DNA of 64,000 nt, taken from the NCBI GenBank assembly GCA_016219875.1, contig JACRJZ010000057.1, forward strand, positions 1-64,000, in the 5' to 3' direction. This DNA is from Verrucomicrobiota bacterium. GTDB lineage: Bacteria > Verrucomicrobiota > Verrucomicrobiia > Limisphaerales > JACRJZ01. A model generated the notes under the pieces. It was not told the origin of the DNA, made no database searches, and worked only from the letters and a program-made list of their open reading frames with translations. Positions 1-9,928 of the stretch are shown in pieces; the first letter of the stretch is position 1, and each line of letters begins with the position of its first letter. Both the position numbers and the translations under genes were made by a program.

Positions 1-109
1 AATTCGTTCCGAGCCTCACCGGCCCAATTCCAGGCGGACCACCAGTGACTGGATGGCGGCTTTCGGCCATTTCCAGAGCATTTTCGGGGTATCGAGCAGA
101 TTCGCTCAT
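1..109 (-). CDS. possible 5' end of a CDS truncated by the window edge (MSESARYPENALEMAESRHPVTGGPPGIGPVRLGTN...)
   Basis: Open frame from ATG (complement 107-109) to the edge; only 36 codons visible. Confidence 0.3.
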   Translation of the reverse strand, partial: MSESARYPENALEMAESRHPVTGGPPGIGPVRLGTN

Positions 110-138
110 GTCAGCCCGAAAAGATGTGGGTAATGACA

Positions 139-265
139 AGGTTTTCAACCTGCCGTATCGCCGACTTGCAGTCGGCCAGGCCGTGAACCTTCCAGCCGGC
201 TGGCCTCTTCCAACGCTCGCCGGTTGGAAAACCGGCGCTACGGCAGACTGGAAAGTCTGCGCTAC
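139..265. repeat. dispersed modular palindromic repeat, copy A
   Basis: Near-identical 127-bp copy at 50426-50552; consecutive hairpins such as gccgacttgcagtcggc, cgccggttggaaaaccggcg and gcagactggaaagtctgc. Confidence 0.85.
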
Positions 266-420
266 GAGTGCTCCCGAACCGAGCTTGAGGCAGCCTTGGG
301 CCGTGACCGGCTCCAACCTTGAACTTGGAACCTTGAACTTTAGACCTGTTCCCGTCGGCCAGTCGCGGCTTGCGCCGCCCGGCCTCGACGCCATAGTCCG
401 CCTGCGAAAGCGAGTCAGAC

Positions 421-1053
421 ATGCAGACTTGGCTGGAACATTTCGGAGTGGCGGTGGCGGCGATCACCGGGGTGCTGGCGGCGCGCGGCAAGCGCGTGGA
501 CCTCTTCGGCGTGATCGTGCTCGCCGTAGTGACGGCCTTTGGCGGCGGCACGGTGCGCGACCTTTGCCTGGGCGACACGCCCGTTTTCTGGATCGAGAAT
601 CCACGCTATCTGCTCAATGCCGTCGGCGTGGCCGTGCTGACCTTCTTCGCCGCCCGCGTTCGCGAGTTTCCTGGCACGGTCCTGCTGGTGGCCGACGCCT
701 TCGCGCTGGCCTTCTTCACCATGGTCGGCGTGAAGAAAAGCCTGGTGCTGGGCACGGCGCCGTCGATTGCGGTGGCGATGGGCGTGATCACCGGTGTCGT
801 GGGCGGGGTGATTCGCGACGTGCTGACGCGCGAAATCCCATTGGTGTTCCGCCAGCAGATTTACCTTTACGCCACCGCGTCGTTGATTGGGGCGGTCGTG
901 TTCATCTTCCTGAACCGCTGGCTGCCCGACGAGCACATCAACACGATCCTCGCCACGATCATCACACTGGGACTGCGCCTCGGCGCCATCCGCTGGAAAC
1001 TGACGTTGCCGGAGTTCGAACCGAGGGACCCAGACGGGCCGGCGCGCCAGTGA
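421..1053 (+). CDS. trimeric intracellular cation (TRIC) channel / UPF0126 family membrane protein
   Basis: Two internally similar hydrophobic halves with GGGTVRD and GGVIRD motifs typical of UPF0126. Confidence 0.85.
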   Translation: MQTWLEHFGVAVAAITGVLAARGKRVDLFGVIVLAVVTAFGGGTVRDLCLGDTPVFWIENPRYLLNAVGVAVLTFFAARVREFPGTVLLVADAFALAFFTMVGVKKSLVLGTAPSIAVAMGVITGVVGGVIRDVLTREIPLVFRQQIYLYATASLIGAVVFIFLNRWLPDEHINTILATIITLGLRLGAIRWKLTLPEFEPRDPDGPARQ

Positions 1054-1056
1054 AGC

Positions 1057-1563
1057 TCATGGGCCATCGCGGGTGGCTTGCTGGCAGGCCGCCGCGACCC
1101 GCTCGAGGTCTTCAAGGAAACGCTCCCGCCGTTCTTCCGTCAGAGCGGCGAGGACCTGGCTCTGGAGATGCGCCGCGAGAGGCCGCACGCGCGCGAACCT
1201 CGTCCTCCCCAGGCCCGTGAGAACGACCCGGTAGGCCCGGCGGTCCGCGGGGTCCGGTCGGCGGGCGACGAGGCCGCTGCGCTCCATGCGGCGGAGCAGC
1301 GACGCGATGGTGTTGGGATCGCTCGTCATCTTTTGCGCCAGTTCCCGCTGGGAGAGGCCGCGCCGGCGCTGTTCGCGCAGCGTGCGCAGCACGGTGAACT
1401 GGTCCGGCGTGATCCCCGCCGTGAGGCTGCGGCGGCGAAAGGCTTGATTCAAGTTGAACCATGCCCGGCGCAGCAACTGCGGCAGGCGCCGGCGCTCCGG
1501 CGCATCCACCGGCGTTTCGCGCCGGGAGCGTATCATTTGTTGTCTGTGCATCAGGTCTTTCAT
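1057..1563 (-). CDS. MarR family transcriptional regulator
   Basis: wHTH region LSQRELAQKMTSDPNTIASLLRRMERSGLVARRPDPADRRAYRVVLT; start trimmed to MKDLMHRQ. Confidence 0.85.
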   Translation of the reverse strand: MKDLMHRQQMIRSRRETPVDAPERRRLPQLLRRAWFNLNQAFRRRSLTAGITPDQFTVLRTLREQRRRGLSQRELAQKMTSDPNTIASLLRRMERSGLVARRPDPADRRAYRVVLTGLGRTRFARVRPLAAHLQSQVLAALTEERRERFLEDLERVAAACQQATRDGP

Positions 1564-1693
1564 GGACTCAGGTTCCCCCAAGGTCCCGACGCCGTCGCGT
1601 CTGGCCCCGGCCAAAACCATACGTATAAGTACAATCCATTTGCGAAATCACAAATCGTGGCTATTGGTAAGGGGCATTTTTGAACTGAGCATC

Positions 1694-4057
1694 ATGCATC
1701 CCGAATCTCAGCGCACCATCCGCCGCCGTGCTCTCTCCACGAGACTGGCTCGCGCAAATCTTTTCGCCCTGGCCGCCGTGGGTTTCTGGCTCGGGCTGGC
1801 CGTCCCTCCGGCTCCGGCCGCTCCCGTGCGCGGTTGGTTGAACTGGCGCGGCCCGGAACAAGTCGGCGTGTCGCGCGAAACGGGACTGCCCGCCAGCGTC
1901 TCGACCTCGAACGTGCTCTGGACCGCCAGCTACCCGGGCCAATCCACGCCCGTCCTCGCCAACGGCCGGCTCTACATCATGGGCTACCAGGGCGAGGGGG
2001 CGGACTTGCAGGAGGGCATTGGCTGCTTTGACGCCGAGACGGGCAAGTTGATCTGGAACCGCCGCTACAACGACTTCATCAGCGACACGATTTATCTCCG
2101 CTACGCCACGGCGAGTCCGGCCATCGATCCCGAAACGGGCAACATCTACATGCAGGGCACGCAGGGCATTCTCGCGGCGTTCGATCCAGACGGGCAGTTG
2201 CTCTGGCGGCATTCACTCATGGAGGAGTTCGGGCGACTCACGTTCCCGAACAGCCGCACGGCTTCTCCGCTCATTGACGGCGATTTGGTGATCACACGCG
2301 GTATCACGGCGAACTGGGGCGCGCAAGGCCCGGCCAGCGACCGCCTCTACGCCTTCGACAAGAAGACCGGCGAACTCGTCTGGTCTGCCACGCCCGGCGA
2401 CCGGCCCAAGGACAACTCGTACTCGCACCCGTATCTCGGCTGGTTCAAGGGCCGCCGCGCGTTGTTCACGGCCCTCGGTGACGGCAGCGTGGCCTGCGTG
2501 AACGCCCGCACCGGCGAACCACTCTGGCGCGTGCCTCTCTTTCGCGCGGGTATCAACGCCACGGTTGTCGTCCACAACGACGACAAGGTCATCGCCCTCT
2601 TTGGCACGCCGTACGAACTCGGCCACATGGTGGCGCTGAAATTTCCCGATGTGCTGCCGACGAACGCGGCTTCGGCTCCGGTCGTGGTGGACGCCAAGGA
2701 TGTTCAATTGTGGACCGCCGACATCTCGACCTCAGCGAGCCATCCCATTCTCGTCGGCGACACCGTTTATGTCGTGGCGGAGAAAGGCGACCTCTGCGCC
2801 GTGGACGCGAACTCCGGCAAGATTCACTGGAAGCTCAAGCTCGGCATCGAGCAGCGCAACGCCTCCCTTCTCTACGCCGACGGCCGGCTCTTCGTGCCGA
2901 TCCTCGACGACCCCGCCGGCAAGGCGCAGGGCGAGAGCGAAGCCGGCACCAAGGGCGCCTTCTACATCATCAAGCCCGGCGCCCAGCCGGAAATCCTGAC
3001 GCACATCGAGCTTGATGGCCGCTGCTTCGGGACGCCCGTGGCTTACAACGGCAAAGTCTATGTCCAGACCACGCAGAAGCTCTATTGTTTCGGCAAGGCG
3101 GGGAACAATCCTGGCTTGCCGGCACCGGTGGAAGAAAAGCCCTGGCCCGCGCCTGGCGCCGCGACGCAACTTCAGATCATTCCCTCCGAAGTGCTCCTGC
3201 ATCCGGCCGAGAAAGCCAGCTTCCGCGTGCGCACGCTGGATGCGAATGGGTTTGCCGTCGGGGAACTCAAGGATGTGAAGCAGGTCAAGTGGGCGAGCTA
3301 CGTCCCACCCACCGCGAGAGTGAAGTCCACCATGAAAAGCGCATTCAACGAGAATGGCGAATTGGTGGCGGCGCCGGACGCGGTTCTCAGCGCTGGCGCG
3401 TTTGAGGCCAGCTTCAACGGCCTCAAGGGCTACATCCGCGGGCGCGTCCTGCCCAATGCGCCCATTCAGCAGGACTTCGACAGCTTCACCTTGAGCGAAA
3501 CCAACGCCATCGAAAACGCCGCCTTCGCCTACCCGCCGCTGCCGTGGATTGGGGCGCGCTTCAAATTCGAGGTGCGCGAGCGCGACGGCAACAAGTGCCT
3601 CGTGAAGACGATCGACAACAAGTTTTTCCAGCGCGCCACGGTGTTCATCGGCACGCCCGACATGAAGAACTACACCGTCGAGGCCGACGTGATGAGCGAC
3701 GGCAACCGCCGCAAAATGTCCGAGGTCGGCCTCATCAACCAGCGCTACGCGATCGTGCTCAAGGGCAACGACCAGAAGATCGAGGTGAACTCGAACCTGG
3801 AGCGCTTGCGCCAGTCGGTGGATTTAAAGTGGCAGCCCAACGTCTGGTATCGCCTCAAGTCGCGCGTGGACATTGCGGCCGACGGCGCCGGCGTGGTGCG
3901 CGCCAAGGCGTGGAAGAAAGGCGAGCCGGAACCGGAAGCCTGGACCATCGAAGTGCCGCACAAAACCGCGCACCAGCAAGGCTCGCCGGGCCTGTTCGGT
4001 TTCTCGCCGCAGGACATGAGGGTCTGCATCGACAACGTCAGCGTGAGCACGAACTAG
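1694..4057 (+). CDS. secreted PQQ-binding-like beta-propeller protein with C-terminal LamG/DUF1080-like region
   Basis: Signal peptide after MHPESQ; repeated YAFDKKTGELVW and CVNARTGEPLW blades; ORF track start 1454 is upstream of the likely start. Confidence 0.8.
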   Translation: MHPESQRTIRRRALSTRLARANLFALAAVGFWLGLAVPPAPAAPVRGWLNWRGPEQVGVSRETGLPASVSTSNVLWTASYPGQSTPVLANGRLYIMGYQGEGADLQEGIGCFDAETGKLIWNRRYNDFISDTIYLRYATASPAIDPETGNIYMQGTQGILAAFDPDGQLLWRHSLMEEFGRLTFPNSRTASPLIDGDLVITRGITANWGAQGPASDRLYAFDKKTGELVWSATPGDRPKDNSYSHPYLGWFKGRRALFTALGDGSVACVNARTGEPLWRVPLFRAGINATVVVHNDDKVIALFGTPYELGHMVALKFPDVLPTNAASAPVVVDAKDVQLWTADISTSASHPILVGDTVYVVAEKGDLCAVDANSGKIHWKLKLGIEQRNASLLYADGRLFVPILDDPAGKAQGESEAGTKGAFYIIKPGAQPEILTHIELDGRCFGTPVAYNGKVYVQTTQKLYCFGKAGNNPGLPAPVEEKPWPAPGAATQLQIIPSEVLLHPAEKASFRVRTLDANGFAVGELKDVKQVKWASYVPPTARVKSTMKSAFNENGELVAAPDAVLSAGAFEASFNGLKGYIRGRVLPNAPIQQDFDSFTLSETNAIENAAFAYPPLPWIGARFKFEVRERDGNKCLVKTIDNKFFQRATVFIGTPDMKNYTVEADVMSDGNRRKMSEVGLINQRYAIVLKGNDQKIEVNSNLERLRQSVDLKWQPNVWYRLKSRVDIAADGAGVVRAKAWKKGEPEPEAWTIEVPHKTAHQQGSPGLFGFSPQDMRVCIDNVSVSTN

Positions 4058-4066
4058 ACTTGTTCT

Positions 4067-4097
4067 CTTAATCTTAATCTTCGTCCTCATCTTAATC
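4067..4097. repeat. degenerate hexanucleotide array (CTTAAT)n, left boundary of the four-helix-bundle cassette
   Basis: cttaat cttaat cttcgt cctcat cttaat c; 27/31 direct match to 4576-4606. Confidence 0.8.
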
Positions 4098-4099
4098 CC

Positions 4100-6175
4100 A
4101 TGACACCCCGCTTCGACCACGAAAAGCTGCAAGTCTATCAACGCTCGCTCCATTTCATCACCTGGCTGACGGACCTCCTTGAGCGTGTTCCTCCCAAACT
4201 CTCCGCCCACAACCAACTCGACCGCGCTTCAACCTCCATTCCTTTGAACATCGCCGAAGGCAACGGTCGTTTCACATCTTCAGACCGCTGCCGTTTCTTT
4301 GACATTGCGCGCGGGTCGGCGTTGGAGTGTGCAGCAGCACTGGACGTGCTGGTGGCGAAACGCATCGTAGCCGTGGCGGACGTTGATTCTGGCAAAGCCA
4401 ATTTGGCTGAGGTGGTGTCCATGCTGGTGGGGCTGATTCGGAGCAATTCGGAAACGCGCTTGCATGAGGATGAAGTTCCTTACCGAATCGCGACTCAACC
4501 GACGGAGCCAGTGAGCTACAAGCAGAGGATTAAGAATAAGATTACGAGTAAGATCAAGAAGCCCACGGCGCCCCTCTTGATCTTAATCTTCTTCTTAATC
4601 TTAATCTCCCCCGCCCCCGCCGCCGACTGGCCGCAATGGGGCGGTCGCCCGATCCGCAATATGTATTCCCCCGCCAAGGGCCTGCCCGATTCCTTTGGCA
4701 AGTTTGACTTCAAGACCGGCACGGAAGAGTTCGACCCCAAAGGCATTAAGAACCTCCGTTGGATCACGAAGCTCGGCTCGCAGAGCTACGGCAACGTCAC
4801 CGTCGCCGGCGGAAAGGTTTTCATCGGCACGAACAACGAAAGCCCGCGCGACCCGCGCCATCAAGGCGACCGCAGCATCCTCATGTGCTTCGACGAGAAG
4901 ACCGGCAAGCTCCTCTGGCAACTCGTCGTGCCCAAGCTCGCCTCCGGCAAGGTCAATGACTGGGAATGCCTCGGCCTGCTCGCGTCGCCCACCATCGAGG
5001 ACAATCGCGTTTATCTCGTCACCAGCCGCTGCGAGGTCATGTGCCTCGACGTGGAAGGTCTGGCCAATGGCAACGACGGGCCGTTCAAGGATGAGGGCAA
5101 ATACTTCGTGAAGGATGTCGTGCTCGACAAAGGCAAACCCACCGAACGCCCCGCCCCGCCGATGGAGCCAGGCCCGCTCGATGCCGACATCATCTGGGTT
5201 TACGACATGATGGACGACCTCGGCGTCTTCCCGCACAACGCTTCGAACTGCTCCGTCCTCATCGTGGACGACATCCTCTACACCTGCACCTCGAACGGCC
5301 AGGACTGGACGCACTCGAACATTCCGTCGCCCAACGCGCCCAGTTTCATCGCGCTGAACAAGAAGACCGGCGAGTTTCTGGGCGAGGACGACGCGAAGAT
5401 CGGTCCGCGCATTTTCCACGGCCAATGGGGTTCGCCGACGCTCGGCGTCGTGAACGGACGCAAGCTCATCATCTTCGGCGGCGGTGACGGTTTCTGCTAC
5501 GCCTTCGACGCGAAGCCGGTCAAGGAAGGTGACACTTCCATTCTGAAGACCGTGTGGAAATACGACGGCAACCCGCCCGAGCACAAAGTGGACAAGGAAG
5601 GAAAGCCGTTCAAATACCCCGCCGCGGAAGGACCCAGCGAGATCAACTCCACGCCCGTCTTTTACAAAGACCGCATTTATGTCGCGGTTGGCCAAGACCC
5701 GGAGCATGGCGAGGGGGTGGGCCATCTTGCCTGCATCGACGCCACCAAAACCGGCGACATCACCAAGACCGGCACGATCTGGTCCTACAAGAACATTCAC
5801 CGCAGCATCTCGACCGTGTCCATTGATCCCGAAAGTGGGCTTGTGTTCGTGGGCGATTTCTCCGGCTACATCCACTGCTTGGACTCTGAGACGGGCAAGG
5901 TCTATTGGACGCACGACATGAAGGCCCACATGTGGGGCTCGACGCTGGTCGCCGACGGCAAACTTTATGTCGGCGATGAAGACGGCGACTTCACGGTGTT
6001 GGCGGCGACGAAGGAGAAGAAAGTTCTCAGCGAAACCAACCTTGGCGCCCCTGTCTATGGCACGCCCGTGGTGGCCAACGGCGCCGTCTATGTACAGTCC
6101 AACAGCCACCTGTTCTCGTTCGCTGATCCGAGCAAGACTCCCGAGGGGCAGGTCAGGCCAGTAAAAGTGGATTGA
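4100..6175 (+). CDS. four-helix-bundle (S23/IVS-protein-like) domain in frame with a PQQ-binding-like beta-propeller protein; propeller part may start at GTG 4511
   Basis: N-term FDHEKLQVYQRSLHFITWLTDLLERVP...LNIAEGNGR...RFFDIARGSALECAAALDVL matches the S23-like family pattern; no stop before VSYKQRIKNKITSKIKKPTAPLLILIFFLILISPAPAADWPQWGG (signal peptide) and the propeller. Confidence 0.7.
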   Translation: MTPRFDHEKLQVYQRSLHFITWLTDLLERVPPKLSAHNQLDRASTSIPLNIAEGNGRFTSSDRCRFFDIARGSALECAAALDVLVAKRIVAVADVDSGKANLAEVVSMLVGLIRSNSETRLHEDEVPYRIATQPTEPVSYKQRIKNKITSKIKKPTAPLLILIFFLILISPAPAADWPQWGGRPIRNMYSPAKGLPDSFGKFDFKTGTEEFDPKGIKNLRWITKLGSQSYGNVTVAGGKVFIGTNNESPRDPRHQGDRSILMCFDEKTGKLLWQLVVPKLASGKVNDWECLGLLASPTIEDNRVYLVTSRCEVMCLDVEGLANGNDGPFKDEGKYFVKDVVLDKGKPTERPAPPMEPGPLDADIIWVYDMMDDLGVFPHNASNCSVLIVDDILYTCTSNGQDWTHSNIPSPNAPSFIALNKKTGEFLGEDDAKIGPRIFHGQWGSPTLGVVNGRKLIIFGGGDGFCYAFDAKPVKEGDTSILKTVWKYDGNPPEHKVDKEGKPFKYPAAEGPSEINSTPVFYKDRIYVAVGQDPEHGEGVGHLACIDATKTGDITKTGTIWSYKNIHRSISTVSIDPESGLVFVGDFSGYIHCLDSETGKVYWTHDMKAHMWGSTLVADGKLYVGDEDGDFTVLAATKEKKVLSETNLGAPVYGTPVVANGAVYVQSNSHLFSFADPSKTPEGQVRPVKVD
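4528..4606. repeat. imperfect hairpin of two hexanucleotide arrays (31-nt arms, 17-nt loop)
   Basis: Arms 4528-4558 and 4576-4606 pair at 26/31 positions; the right arm encodes the hydrophobic core LILIFFLILI. Confidence 0.8.
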
Positions 6176-6257
6176 TCCTGACGTGGCAGTTCAAATGCCG
6201 AATGAAGAACTTGAAAACTCGTGAATTCCACCTTCAACGCCAGGGCTGATTCAAAAA

Positions 6258-6332
6258 GGAGCGCGGGCAGCCTGCCCGCGTGTTTCTCGCGCCCATTTTT
6301 GACGGAACGCGCGGGCAGGCTGCCCGCGCTCC
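6258..6332. repeat. palindromic repeat (23-bp perfect arms)
   Basis: ggagcgcgggcagcctgcccgcg (6258-6280) and its perfect reverse complement (6310-6332). Confidence 0.9.
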
Positions 6333-6411
6333 TGTCCGTGTGTTTCTTGAACCAGTCCTGCCTTCATTCCTAGCTCCACATCCATTTAGTTGACGCCATG
6401 ATCCATCGCGG

Positions 6412-6595
6412 TGCCGGCCCCGGAGGGGCCAAATGTGAATAGCCCCCGGTGCAACCGGGGGAGAGTGATCCCAAGTGCGCGTGACCCCGGAGGGGTCGAA
6501 TCGTCCTGTTCAACCCCTCCGGGGTTGTTCCCTCACCGCATCCCATACCCCCGGTTGCACCGGGGGCTATTCACATTGAATCCCTTCGGGATTTG
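6412..6595. repeat. nested palindromic element with 30-bp perfect inverted arms
   Basis: aatgtgaatagcccccggtgcaaccggggg (6432-6461) is the exact reverse complement of 6548-6577; inner accccggaggggt / acccctccggggtt pairs. Confidence 0.9.
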
Positions 6596-6609
6596 CCTCT
6601 TTACGTAAG

Positions 6610-8067
6610 ATGACCACCGCTTCCCCGCTCCGCCTCACGCGCACCCAATGGTTGATTTGCGGCATCGCTGCCATCGGCTTTGCGTTCGACATTTACGAAC
6701 TGCTGATGCTCCCGCTGATCATCAAGCCGGCGCTGGCTGCGCTGGGCGGTGTTGGCGTGGGGGGCGTGCCTTTGCTGGTGCCCGGCTCGCCGGAATATGT
6801 GAAGTGGGCGCGCACGCTGTTCTTCGTGCCGGCCATCGCGGGCGGGGTCTTTGGCTTGCTCGGCGGCTACCTCACGGACCGGCTGGGCCGCCGGCGTGTG
6901 CTCACGTTCAGCATTCTGCTCTATGCGCTTTCGGCCTTCGCGTCCGGCTACGCAACTTCCCTGACGCAATTGCTGGTGCTGCGCTGCCTCGTGTTCGTCG
7001 GCGTGTGCGTGGAATTCGTCGCGGCTGTGGCATGGCTGGCGGAACTGTTCCCCGACGGAACGCAGCGCGAAAAGGTTCTCGGCACCACACAGGCATTTTC
7101 GTCCCTCGGCGGGCTGCTCGTGGGCGGCGCGAATGTGCTGGCAGCGAACATCGCAATCCATCTTCCCGCGATCCACGGTGGACACGAAGCCTGGCGCTAC
7201 ACGCTCATCTCGGGCGTCATTCCGGCGCTCCCGCTCATCCTCATTCGTCCGTTCCTGCCGGAGTCGCCCGAATGGCAGCGCAAGCGTGACGCCGGCCTCC
7301 TCAAGCGTCCCAGCTTCGCCGCGCTCTTCAGCCCGGAGTTGCGCCGCACCACGATCCTGACCACGCTGGTGTTTGCGGCCAGCTACGGTCTGGCCTTCGG
7401 CGCGATCCAGCAATTGCCGCAAATCCTGGGCGGACCGAAAGGATATGCGGCGGTGCTTGCCACTGCGAAGGCGGCCCAAGACAAAGCGGTGAAGGACGCC
7501 GAGTCTGCCGGCAAACCCACGCCCAATCCAGGCCGCCTCAAGCAAATCGCCGGCAACGCCACCGACGAAGCCGTGGCGCGCGTCACGATCTGGCAGGAGA
7601 TCGGCGGCCTGGCGGGGCGCATTGCGCTCGCGATTCTTGCGGTTCGCATTTTGAGCCGGCGCGCGTTGCTCCGTGTATTTCAGATTCCCGCGCTCGTGTT
7701 CGTGCCGCTGTTCTTCTGGTGGACCGCCGGCAGCCTCGGCAACGCCGACACGCTTGCGCCCATCAAGATCGGCATCTTCATCGCCGGTTTCTTCACCGTG
7801 GCACAGTTCAGTTTCTGGGGGAATTACATCCCGCTGGTGTTCCCGCTGCACCTCCGCGGCACCGGCGAGAGCTTCGCGGCGAACATCGGCGGACGCGTGT
7901 TCGGAACCGCCGCCGCGTGGATCACGATTTCGCTTTCGGCTTCGACTCCACCCAACCCGGCGAAAATCGCGCTCATGGCTGCGCTGGTCGCGGGCGGTTA
8001 CGCGCTGGTCGGGGCGATCCTGACGCGATGGTTGCCAGAGCCGAAACAGGGCCGACTGGAGGAGTGA
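6610..8067 (+). CDS. MFS transporter
   Basis: About 12 hydrophobic segments; GGYLTDRLGRRRV motif. Confidence 0.85.
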   Translation: MTTASPLRLTRTQWLICGIAAIGFAFDIYELLMLPLIIKPALAALGGVGVGGVPLLVPGSPEYVKWARTLFFVPAIAGGVFGLLGGYLTDRLGRRRVLTFSILLYALSAFASGYATSLTQLLVLRCLVFVGVCVEFVAAVAWLAELFPDGTQREKVLGTTQAFSSLGGLLVGGANVLAANIAIHLPAIHGGHEAWRYTLISGVIPALPLILIRPFLPESPEWQRKRDAGLLKRPSFAALFSPELRRTTILTTLVFAASYGLAFGAIQQLPQILGGPKGYAAVLATAKAAQDKAVKDAESAGKPTPNPGRLKQIAGNATDEAVARVTIWQEIGGLAGRIALAILAVRILSRRALLRVFQIPALVFVPLFFWWTAGSLGNADTLAPIKIGIFIAGFFTVAQFSFWGNYIPLVFPLHLRGTGESFAANIGGRVFGTAAAWITISLSASTPPNPAKIALMAALVAGGYALVGAILTRWLPEPKQGRLEE

Positions 8068-8076
8068 GCCTGAACC

Positions 8077-8328
8077 ATGAACCGCTCGAAACCCTGGCTC
8101 CTCACGGCGCTCGTGCTCGCAGTCTTTCTGCTGCACCAGGACTTCTGGAATTGGAGCAAGGCCGACCCGCTGGTACTCGGCTTTCTGCCTGTTGGGCTGG
8201 CCTACCACGCCGCTTACTGCGCTCTGGCGGCGTTGATGATGCTCGTGCTCGTCAAGCTCGCCTGGCCAGCCGATTTGGATCGCATAGAATCTAGGCTCGA
8301 AGACGAAAGGAGGCCGCCGCAGCCATGA
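8077..8328 (+). CDS. small membrane protein, DUF3311-like, next to an SSS transporter
   Basis: Two predicted TM segments; stop overlaps start of next gene (ATGA). Confidence 0.6.
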   Translation: MNRSKPWLLTALVLAVFLLHQDFWNWSKADPLVLGFLPVGLAYHAAYCALAALMMLVLVKLAWPADLDRIESRLEDERRPPQP

Positions 8329-9887
8329 CGCCTGTCATCGTCGTCTTCATTTATCTCGCGATCGTCCTCTACATCGGCATCTTCGCTTTTCGCAGCGGCA
8401 AGTCGTCAGGCGAAGACTACTTCCTGGCCAGCCGCTCCCTCGGCCAATACATCTTCCTGCTCGCGCTCTTCGGAACGAACATGACCGCGTTCTCCATCCT
8501 CGGTGCGTCCGGTCTCGCTTACCATCGCGGCATCGGCGTATTCGGCTTGCTCGCGTCCGCTTCCGCGTTCGTCATTCCGCTGACGATCTTCCTCATCGGC
8601 ACCCGGCTCTGGGCGATGGGCAAGCGGTTTGGGCACATCACGCAAGTCCAGTTCCTGCGCGACCGCTGGGAATGTTCCTTCATCGGCACGCTCATCTTTG
8701 CGCTCACGGCGGCGATGCTCGTCCCCTACATCATCATCGGCGTCATGGGCGGTGGCCAAACGCTGGAGGCAATCAGCGATGGACGCTTGCCCTACTGGGC
8801 GGGCGGCGCGCTGGTGGCGCTCGTCGTGATGAGCTACGTGTTCTTCGGCGGCATGAGAGGCACGGCGTGGGTGAACACGTTCCAGACTTTGCTATTTCTC
8901 TGCTTCGGCACGGTGGCGTTTGTGCTGATCGGAAAGAACCTGGGCGGGTTCGATGAAGTCATGCGCAAGCTCGCGTCGAATCCCGCCACGGCGCCGCTGC
9001 TCACCCGCGCGAGAATCCCGCCGCAGGAGTTCTTCAGCTACGCGTTCATTCCCCTCTCCTCGATCATGTTTCCCCACGTCGCGATCATGTGCATGACCGC
9101 GAAGAAAGCGTCGTCGTTCAAGAAGACCGTCGTGTTTTACCCGATCTGCCTTCTGCTGCTTTGGCTGCCGAGCGTGTTCCTGGGCGTGGTCGCGGCGAGC
9201 CAGTTTCCCGGACTCAGGCCCGGCGAGTCCGATGGCGTGATCCTGCGCTTGCTCACGACGAACACGGACCCGCTGCTGGCCGGGATTCTTGGCGCGGCGA
9301 TCATGGCTTGCGTGATGGCGTCCGACAGCCAGATTCTCGCGCTCTGCACGATGTTCACCGAGGACATCTTCGCCTACTACGGTGGCAAGGAGCGTTTCGG
9401 CGAAACGGCACAAGTCTGGACCGGGCGCGCCTTCGTGGTGGGCGTCACGCTGGTGGCCTACGCTGCGGCGATCCAACTCAAGGACAAGGCCGGCATCTTT
9501 GAACTCGCCATCCGGTTCGCGTTCTCCGGCTTCGCCGCGCTCTCGCCGGTGATGCTCGCCGCGCTATTCTGGAAGCGCAGCACCAAGTGGGGCGCGCTTG
9601 CCGCGGTGCTCTGGGTCGCCGCCACGATGGCTGGCTCGTGGTATCTCCATGAGGCCTCAGCCACGCTCGCTCCGAAGCCCGGTCAACCTGCCGCACAGAT
9701 TTTCCCGGCACTCGGGGATCTGTTCCTGCGCACCCCAGGCAGCGTGACGATCTACGGCTACCTCCCCGTCATGTTCATCTGCCTCGGGTCCGTGGCGCTG
9801 ATGGCGGTGGTTTCTCTGCTGACGCGACCGCCAAGCACGGAGACGATTGAGAAGTATTTCCCCGCCCAAAGTCCGGCCCTCACCTGA
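8325..9887 (+). CDS. sodium:solute symporter (SSS) family protein
   Basis: Multiple TM helices; [39 protein letters not shown]-terminus typical of SSS. Confidence 0.85.
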   Translation: MTPVIVVFIYLAIVLYIGIFAFRSGKSSGEDYFLASRSLGQYIFLLALFGTNMTAFSILGASGLAYHRGIGVFGLLASASAFVIPLTIFLIGTRLWAMGKRFGHITQVQFLRDRWECSFIGTLIFALTAAMLVPYIIIGVMGGGQTLEAISDGRLPYWAGGALVALVVMSYVFFGGMRGTAWVNTFQTLLFLCFGTVAFVLIGKNLGGFDEVMRKLASNPATAPLLTRARIPPQEFFSYAFIPLSSIMFPHVAIMCMTAKKASSFKKTVVFYPICLLLLWLPSVFLGVVAASQFPGLRPGESDGVILRLLTTNTDPLLAGILGAAIMACVMASDSQILALCTMFTEDIFAYYGGKERFGETAQVWTGRAFVVGVTLVAYAAAIQLKDKAGIFELAIRFAFSGFAALSPVMLAALFWKRSTKWGALAAVLWVAATMAGSWYLHEASATLAPKPGQPAAQIFPALGDLFLRTPGSVTIYGYLPVMFICLGSVALMAVVSLLTRPPSTETIEKYFPAQSPALT

Positions 9888-9928
9888 CTCGCCGCGTATG
9901 TCTGGCCATTTCACAGCCTGAGTTTCCT

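Noticed and set aside
45-1220. 391-aa ORF overlapping the TRIC gene
   Set aside because: Runs through the palindromic repeat and out of frame through the TRIC gene; low-complexity Arg-rich.
4100-4560. 23S rRNA intervening sequence
   Set aside because: S23-like ORF present, but no rRNA sequence flanks it.
4067-4606. Diversity-generating retroelement (Avd-like protein)
   Set aside because: No reverse transcriptase or template/variable repeat pair found in the window.
6265-6600. Intrinsic terminators after the PQQ gene
   Set aside because: Stems are long, nested and in repeat-like modules without a T-tract; better described as palindromic repeats, although they could secondarily terminate transcription.
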